Part shown: positions 61,861 through 64,000 of the stretch, one piece after another
Numbering within the stretch: position 1 is the stretch's first letter
Layout of the letters: every line of letters starts with the position of its first letter
DNA from: Halodurantibacterium flavum
Lineage (GTDB): Bacteria; Pseudomonadota; Alphaproteobacteria; Rhodobacterales; Rhodobacteraceae
Assembly: GCF_042681825.1 (NCBI RefSeq)
Contig: NZ_JBHUGH010000012.1
Span: 186,001 to 250,000 of the forward strand
Reading direction: 5' to 3'
Length of the DNA: 64,000 bases
Position numbers and translations under genes: made by a program
Notes under the pieces: generated by a model
What the model was told of the DNA's origin: nothing
What the model saw: the letters and a program-made list of their open reading frames with translations, nothing else
The model's database searches: none

Positions 61861-63117
61861 ATGAGCGAGATCGAAGGGCTGATGCGGGCGATCGGCCTGC
61901 GCGCGAAAGAGGCCGCGGCGGATCTGGCCTTTGCGACGCCAGAGGCGAAGACGCGGGCGCTTGAGGCTGCTGCGGATGCGCTCTGGTCTGGCCGGGCGCG
62001 TCTGATCGAGGCGAACGCGCTCGATCTCGACTTCGGACGGGAAAAGGGTCTCTCTCCGTCGATGATGGACCGGCTGATGCTGGACGACGGGCGGATTGCG
62101 GCAATGGTCGAGGGTCTCCGCGCCGTGGCCGCGCAGCCCGATCCCGTTGGGCAGGTGATGGCGGAATGGGACCGGCCCACAGGGTTGCATATCCAGCGGG
62201 TCCGTACGCCGCTTGGCGTGATCGGCGTGATCTACGAAAGCCGCCCGAATGTGACGGCCGACGCGGGCGCGCTCTGCCTCAAGTCGGGGAATGCGGTGAT
62301 CCTGCGCGGCGGGTCCGAGAGCTTTCACTCCTCGGGCGTGATCCATTCGGCCCTGGTCGAAGGGCTGCGCGCCGCGGGTCTGCCGGAAGATGCGATCCAG
62401 CTTGTGCCGACCCGTGACCGGGCGGCGGTGTCGGAAATGCTGCGGATGACGGGGGTGATCGACGTGATCGTCCCGCGCGGCGGCAAGGGTCTTGTCGGGC
62501 TGGTGCAGGCCGAGGCGCGCGTGCCGGTCTTTGCCCATCTCGAAGGGATCTGCCACGTCTATGTGGACCGGGCCGCCGACCCGGACAAGGCGCGGCGTGT
62601 GGTGCTGAACGCCAAGACGCGGCGCACCGGGGTCTGCGGCGCGGCGGAATGCCTGCTGCTGCATCGTGACATCGCCGATACGCTGGGCGCCGAGATCATC
62701 GCCGATCTGGTGGCCGCGGGCGTCGAGGTGCGCGCGGGCGAGGGGCTGCAACACCTGCCCGGCGTCCTGCCCGCCGCTGCCGGGGATTTCGGGACGGAGT
62801 TTCTGGACCGGATCATCGCCGTGAAACTGGTCGAGGACGTGGACGCGGCGATCAGCCATATCCGCCGGTTCGGGTCGGGCCATACCGAGGCGATCCTGAC
62901 CGAGGACGACGCCACCGCCGGCCGCTTTTTCGCACGGCTCGACAGCGCGATCCTGATGCGCAACGCCTCGACCCAGTTCGCCGACGGGGGCGAGTTCGGG
63001 ATGGGCGCCGAGATCGGGATCGCCACGGGCAAGATGCACGCGCGCGGTCCGGTGGGCGCGGAACAGCTGACCAGCTTCAAGTATCTGGTGACCGGGGACG
63101 GGACGATCCGCGCCTGA
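61861..63117 (+). CDS. proA: Gamma-glutamyl phosphate reductase
   Basis: A 418-aa NADPH-dependent reductase, second step of proline synthesis. Seen: LGVIGVIYESRPNVTADAGA, LKSGNAVILRGGSES, the catalytic cysteine in RRTGVCGAAECLLL and RFGSGHTEAI. ATG 61861 with GAGGG 6 bases upstream is used; an in-frame GTG at 61849 is less likely. It converges on the ChpT-like gene, 2 bp away. Confidence 0.96.
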   Translation: MSEIEGLMRAIGLRAKEAAADLAFATPEAKTRALEAAADALWSGRARLIEANALDLDFGREKGLSPSMMDRLMLDDGRIAAMVEGLRAVAAQPDPVGQVMAEWDRPTGLHIQRVRTPLGVIGVIYESRPNVTADAGALCLKSGNAVILRGGSESFHSSGVIHSALVEGLRAAGLPEDAIQLVPTRDRAAVSEMLRMTGVIDVIVPRGGKGLVGLVQAEARVPVFAHLEGICHVYVDRAADPDKARRVVLNAKTRRTGVCGAAECLLLHRDIADTLGAEIIADLVAAGVEVRAGEGLQHLPGVLPAAAGDFGTEFLDRIIAVKLVEDVDAAISHIRRFGSGHTEAILTEDDATAGRFFARLDSAILMRNASTQFADGGEFGMGAEIGIATGKMHARGPVGAEQLTSFKYLVTGDGTIRA

Positions 63118-63119
63118 CC

Positions 63120-63713
63120 TCAGTAGCGCAGGCGGATCGTGCTGCCCGTGACCTCAACCCGCAGGCGGCGGCCCTGCGCCTGCACCTCGGCCGGAAGCAG
63201 CGCGAAATGCACGAGCGAGGCCGCGGGTTCGGGCGCGACCTCGGGCCGTTCGAGGCTGTCCCAAAGTGCGTAATCGACCCGCAGGCGCGGGCTGGCCCCG
63301 ACGATCTCCCATCCCTCACCGTCCTGGGTGATGGTGACGGTGCCGCCGAAAGGCATGGCGGTTTCGATGCACTGGACCACCAGAAACGCGAGCCGCACCT
63401 GATCGCGCGGAACTTCGCCCGTCGGGCGCCAGTCGACCCGCAGCCGCCCGCCCGAGGTCATGTCGCGCAGGATGCCGGTGATTTCCTGCCGGCCCATGCG
63501 TTGCGGCCCCGCAACGCCATAGGCCACCCGGAAAAACCGGATGCGGGCATTCGCGCTCAGCACGCTTTCGGCGATCAGGTCGGCCTCGGGGCCGCGCGCC
63601 TGACCGGCCATCATCATCAGTTCCAGCCCGTTGCCGATCGCGCCGAGAGGGCTGATAAGGTCGTGGCAGATGCGCGAGGCGAGAAGCGCGCTGATATCGG
63701 TCGCGGCGGTCAT
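63120..63713 (-). CDS. chpT: Histidine phosphotransferase ChpT-like
   Basis: A 197-aa protein with a DHp-like helical hairpin bearing the phospho-accepting His in LLASRICHDLISPLGAIGNG and a degenerate HATPase-like C-terminal domain (LRVDWRPTGEVPRDQVRLAF). ChpT passes phosphate from CckA to CtrA and CpdR; in Rhodobacterales this controls motility and gene-transfer-agent genes. The start MTAATDISAL is chosen by family length. A divergent DUF3553 gene starts only 27 bp away. Confidence 0.85.
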   Translation of the reverse strand: MTAATDISALLASRICHDLISPLGAIGNGLELMMMAGQARGPEADLIAESVLSANARIRFFRVAYGVAGPQRMGRQEITGILRDMTSGGRLRVDWRPTGEVPRDQVRLAFLVVQCIETAMPFGGTVTITQDGEGWEIVGASPRLRVDYALWDSLERPEVAPEPAASLVHFALLPAEVQAQGRRLRVEVTGSTIRLRY

Positions 63714-63740
63714 GCGGCGACCCGGGACAGGAAGGATGAC

Positions 63741-63923
63741 ATGCTGGGCATCAATGCGATCCTTGAGCCGGGGATGCTGGTCCGGCACCCGGACCGGCCG
63801 GATTGGGGGCTGGGGCAGGTCCAGTCGCGCATCGGCACGCGCATCACCGTGAATTTCGAGCATGAGGGCAAGGTTGTCATTGATGGCCAGAGAGTTGGTT
63901 TGTTGCTGGTTCACGATTCCTGA
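63741..63923 (+). CDS. DUF3553 family small protein
   Basis: A 60-aa protein of the DUF3553 family, with LEPGMLVRHPDRPDWGLGQV and ITVNFEHEGKVVIDGQRV. It reads as a small beta-barrel similar to the C-terminal domain of UvrD-type helicases. A GGAAGGATGAC leader precedes ATG 63741. In this order the gene commonly sits beside chpT. The function is unknown. Confidence 0.82.
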   Translation: MLGINAILEPGMLVRHPDRPDWGLGQVQSRIGTRITVNFEHEGKVVIDGQRVGLLLVHDS

Positions 63924-64000
63924 AAACGGTAAACAAAGCGTTTAACAACTCAAGGTTGTGTCGCGGTGACGTTACGCCGCTGCCTGTTTCAGTTGCATAA

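Overview
This 64 kb window is chromosomal DNA of a high-GC alphaproteobacterium, most likely a member of the Rhodobacterales (Rhodobacteraceae/Paracoccaceae). The basis is the flagellin-flaF-flbT block, the flagellar gene order fliI / flgB-flgC-fliE-fliQ-flgF-flgG-flgA-flgH-fliL, a ChpT-like phosphotransferase, the ribbon-helix-helix and DUF3553 proteins, and the many TRAP and ABC uptake systems. The genus cannot be fixed from sequence reading alone. No rRNA, tRNA, prophage, insertion sequence or CRISPR array was recognised.

Layout. 0-4.7 kb: a SorC-type sugar-responsive regulator, an MFS exporter with an extra C-terminal domain, and a BCCT (betaine/choline type) transporter. 4.7-12.8 kb: the replication block on the minus strand, rpsT, dnaA, dnaN, recF, then a VOC protein and a LysE exporter inserted before gyrB. 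12.9-17.8 kb: an enoyl-CoA hydratase, the repair glycosylase mutM, divergent ubiE-ubiB (ubiquinone synthesis), and a small-molecule kinase. 17.9-29.4 kb: a flagellar cluster covering hook assembly, flagellin, flagellin regulators, export ATPase and rod/L-ring genes, but without flgE, flgK, flgL, flgI, fliF, fliG, fliM, fliN, fliP, flhA, flhB or motAB. It ends at a striking minisatellite of 24 perfect 9-bp repeats (29531-29746). 29.9-33.3 kb: a dipeptide/oligopeptide-type ABC transporter (two permeases, two ATPases) with no binding-protein gene. 33.4-34.3 kb: a ribbon-helix-helix protein and a DJ-1/PfpI protein.

34.4-41.7 kb: a complete D-xylose module, a ROK repressor divergent from xylF-xylH-xylG-xylB-xylA, with a perfect 9-bp inverted repeat in the shared promoter region. 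42.0-46.0 kb: a TRAP transporter operon whose last gene is a MetE-like zinc methyltransferase. 46.1-55.6 kb: an aromatic/phenylpropenoid-type catabolic island. One arm (minus strand) is crotonase, MarR regulator, amidohydrolase and a second TRAP transporter. The other (plus strand) is feruloyl-CoA synthase-like ligase, SDR dehydrogenase and acyl-CoA dehydrogenase. A perfect 9-bp inverted repeat lies between the arms and is the best MarR operator candidate. The two TRAP operons converge on one bidirectional terminator.

55.7-64 kb: a periplasmic EF-hand protein, a HupE-type metal permease, the tRNA hydroxylase trhO, the NAD salvage pair pncA-pncB, the GTPase obgE overlapping proB-proA (proline synthesis), a ChpT-like histidine phosphotransferase and a divergent small DUF3553 protein.

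Most genes are tightly packed with 1-, 4- or 8-bp overlaps. Starts were chosen from ribosome-binding sites and family length. Functional names rest on family motifs read by eye, so transporter substrates and the exact compound degraded by the island are inference.
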